DNA from: an uncultured Anaerococcus sp.
GTDB taxonomy: Bacteria > Bacillota_A > Clostridia > Tissierellales > Peptoniphilaceae
Direction: 5' to 3'
Assembly: GCA_902488555.1 (NCBI GenBank)
Contig: CABTWT010000059.1
Coordinates: forward strand, 1-6,932
DNA length: 6,932 nucleotides
Below, piece by piece: positions 6,177 to 6,932 of this stretch (positions are counted from its first letter, which is position 1; each line of letters begins with the position of its first letter). The translations under genes and the position numbers were made by a program. Below the pieces are notes generated by a model. That model was given only the letters and a program-made list of their open reading frames with translations, did no database searches and was not told the DNA's origin.

Positions 6177-6902
6177 TTATGAAGCAAAGGAAACTGTGCT
6201 TGCTATTCCATCTTTTACTTCGATATTTAGTCCTAGGCCAGAATCTGTTATACCTTGATAGTATTCAATAAATTCTGCTGGAGTAAATATTTCTGGTTCG
6301 GCTAGGCCACCAACTGCTTGGAACTTAGTGTCAGAGTTAAATTTAAATTTGTATGTCTTTTTTTCAAGCTCTTTTGGATTTTCTTCAGAATTTGGATCTT
6401 CTCTGTAGTCCATGGTGCCTTCTACTATTAGTATATCTTCTTCGATTTTGATACTAGAAATTGTAGCAAGACCCATGTCACTATCACGTTCTCCGCCTTT
6501 TGATGCAACTAGGCTTGAAAAATAAACTCCGTCTTGGTCTTGGTAGTCCATATCTTCTTCACTTTCGCTTGTGTTTTGTGAATCATCAGCATTTTCTTTG
6601 TCGGAACTTTCTTTGTCAGAATCTTCTTTATTTTGATTTTTGACATTTATTACTGTCTTTTCTTCTGCTTTTGGTTCTTCGACTTTTTGGTCAGCTTCTT
6701 TATTATCTTCGTTTTCGCTAATCTCGGTATTGGAATCTTCAGATACATCTTCGATTAGCTCATCTGTTGACTTATCTGTTGAATCATCTTCCATGCTAGC
6801 TACCACATCTTCACTTAGATTTTCTCCTGAATCGGAGTTTGTGCAAGATGCTAGACTTACTGCCAAGATTGCAGTTAATAAAATTTTATTACTAATTTTC
6901 AT
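6177..6902 (-). CDS. Lipoprotein with acidic linker and unrecognised C-terminal domain
   Basis: This 241-residue protein begins with a basic n-region and hydrophobic core, then the lipobox LASC (17-20). Cys20 would be lipidated and cleaved by signal peptidase II, placing the mature protein on the outer face of the membrane. Residues about 21-118 are low-complexity and rich in Glu, Asp, Ser, Asn and Lys, with near-repeats such as DKESSDKE; this looks like a disordered spacer through the wall. Residues about 119-241 form a compact, probably beta-rich domain. It includes GLATISSIKIEEDILIVEG, an alternating KKTYKFKFNSDTKF strand, then TPAEFIEYYQG and a final LNIEVKDGIASTVSF. I do not recognise this domain, so no function is assigned. 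The start is supported by AAGGAGA (6914-6908), 5 nt before the ATG. It is transcribed toward the kinase gene, so it is not part of that operon. Its promoter probably lies at or past the right edge. Confidence 0.88.
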   Translation of the reverse strand: MKISNKILLTAILAVSLASCTNSDSGENLSEDVVASMEDDSTDKSTDELIEDVSEDSNTEISENEDNKEADQKVEEPKAEEKTVINVKNQNKEDSDKESSDKENADDSQNTSESEEDMDYQDQDGVYFSSLVASKGGERDSDMGLATISSIKIEEDILIVEGTMDYREDPNSEENPKELEKKTYKFKFNSDTKFQAVGGLAEPEIFTPAEFIEYYQGITDSGLGLNIEVKDGIASTVSFAS

Positions 6903-6932
6903 AATATTCTCCTTGTTATATATTTTACCCCT

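Noticed and set aside
6922..6927. TAAAAT on the minus strand as -10 of the lipoprotein gene
   Set aside because: Initiation would fall almost at the ribosome site, and the -35 region would lie outside the window, so it cannot be judged.
1..6932. CRISPR array, insertion sequence or attachment site
   Set aside because: I found no regularly spaced repeats of CRISPR size, no transposase and no duplicated tRNA 3' end.

Overview
The window reads as a low-GC Firmicute (AT-rich DNA, strong GGAGG-type ribosome sites, short intergenic gaps, GTG starts). The protein flavour and the acidic lipoprotein suggest an anaerobic coccus of the Anaerococcus/Peptoniphilaceae kind, but this is an impression and not proof of taxonomy.

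Layout. (1) Positions 1-779, minus strand: the N-terminal 259 codons of a Na/phosphate cotransporter-family membrane protein, running off the left edge. (2) 780-1005: an AT-rich divergent spacer holding a good extended -10 promoter for a tRNA. (3) 1006-1081: tRNA-Gln(CUG) with encoded CCA. (4) 1105-1833: a GNAT-like acetyltransferase gene directly behind the tRNA. It is split by an in-frame TAA and has a degenerate acetyl-CoA loop, so it is most likely a decaying pseudogene. A strong terminator follows at 1842-1882. (5) 1960-6159: a compact five-gene operon, each gene overlapping the next by 1-14 nt: ABC ATPase, six-TM permease, membrane-anchored HExxH metallopeptidase-like protein, OmpR-type response regulator and sensor histidine kinase. 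(6) 6148-6173: a hairpin that can terminate both convergent transcripts. (7) 6177-6902, minus strand: a lipoprotein with a long acidic linker and an unrecognised C-terminal domain.

How it fits together. The five-gene operon looks like a self-contained sense-and-respond envelope module. The kinase has two TM segments and an extracytoplasmic sensor of about 110 residues. The regulator is a complete OmpR-family protein. The output would be an ABC-2-like transporter plus a cell-surface zinc-peptidase-like protein. Just upstream of the first gene are three TTTAAG direct repeats at 10-11 bp periodicity (a fourth lies in the terminator stem), immediately before a CATAAT -10 box. This is the usual architecture of an OmpR-family operator in an activated promoter, so autoregulation is plausible. 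The likeliest role by analogy is a response to a peptide antibiotic or other envelope-active compound. The combination with a gluzincin-like gene inside the operon is the most unusual item in the window. Function is inferred, not shown.
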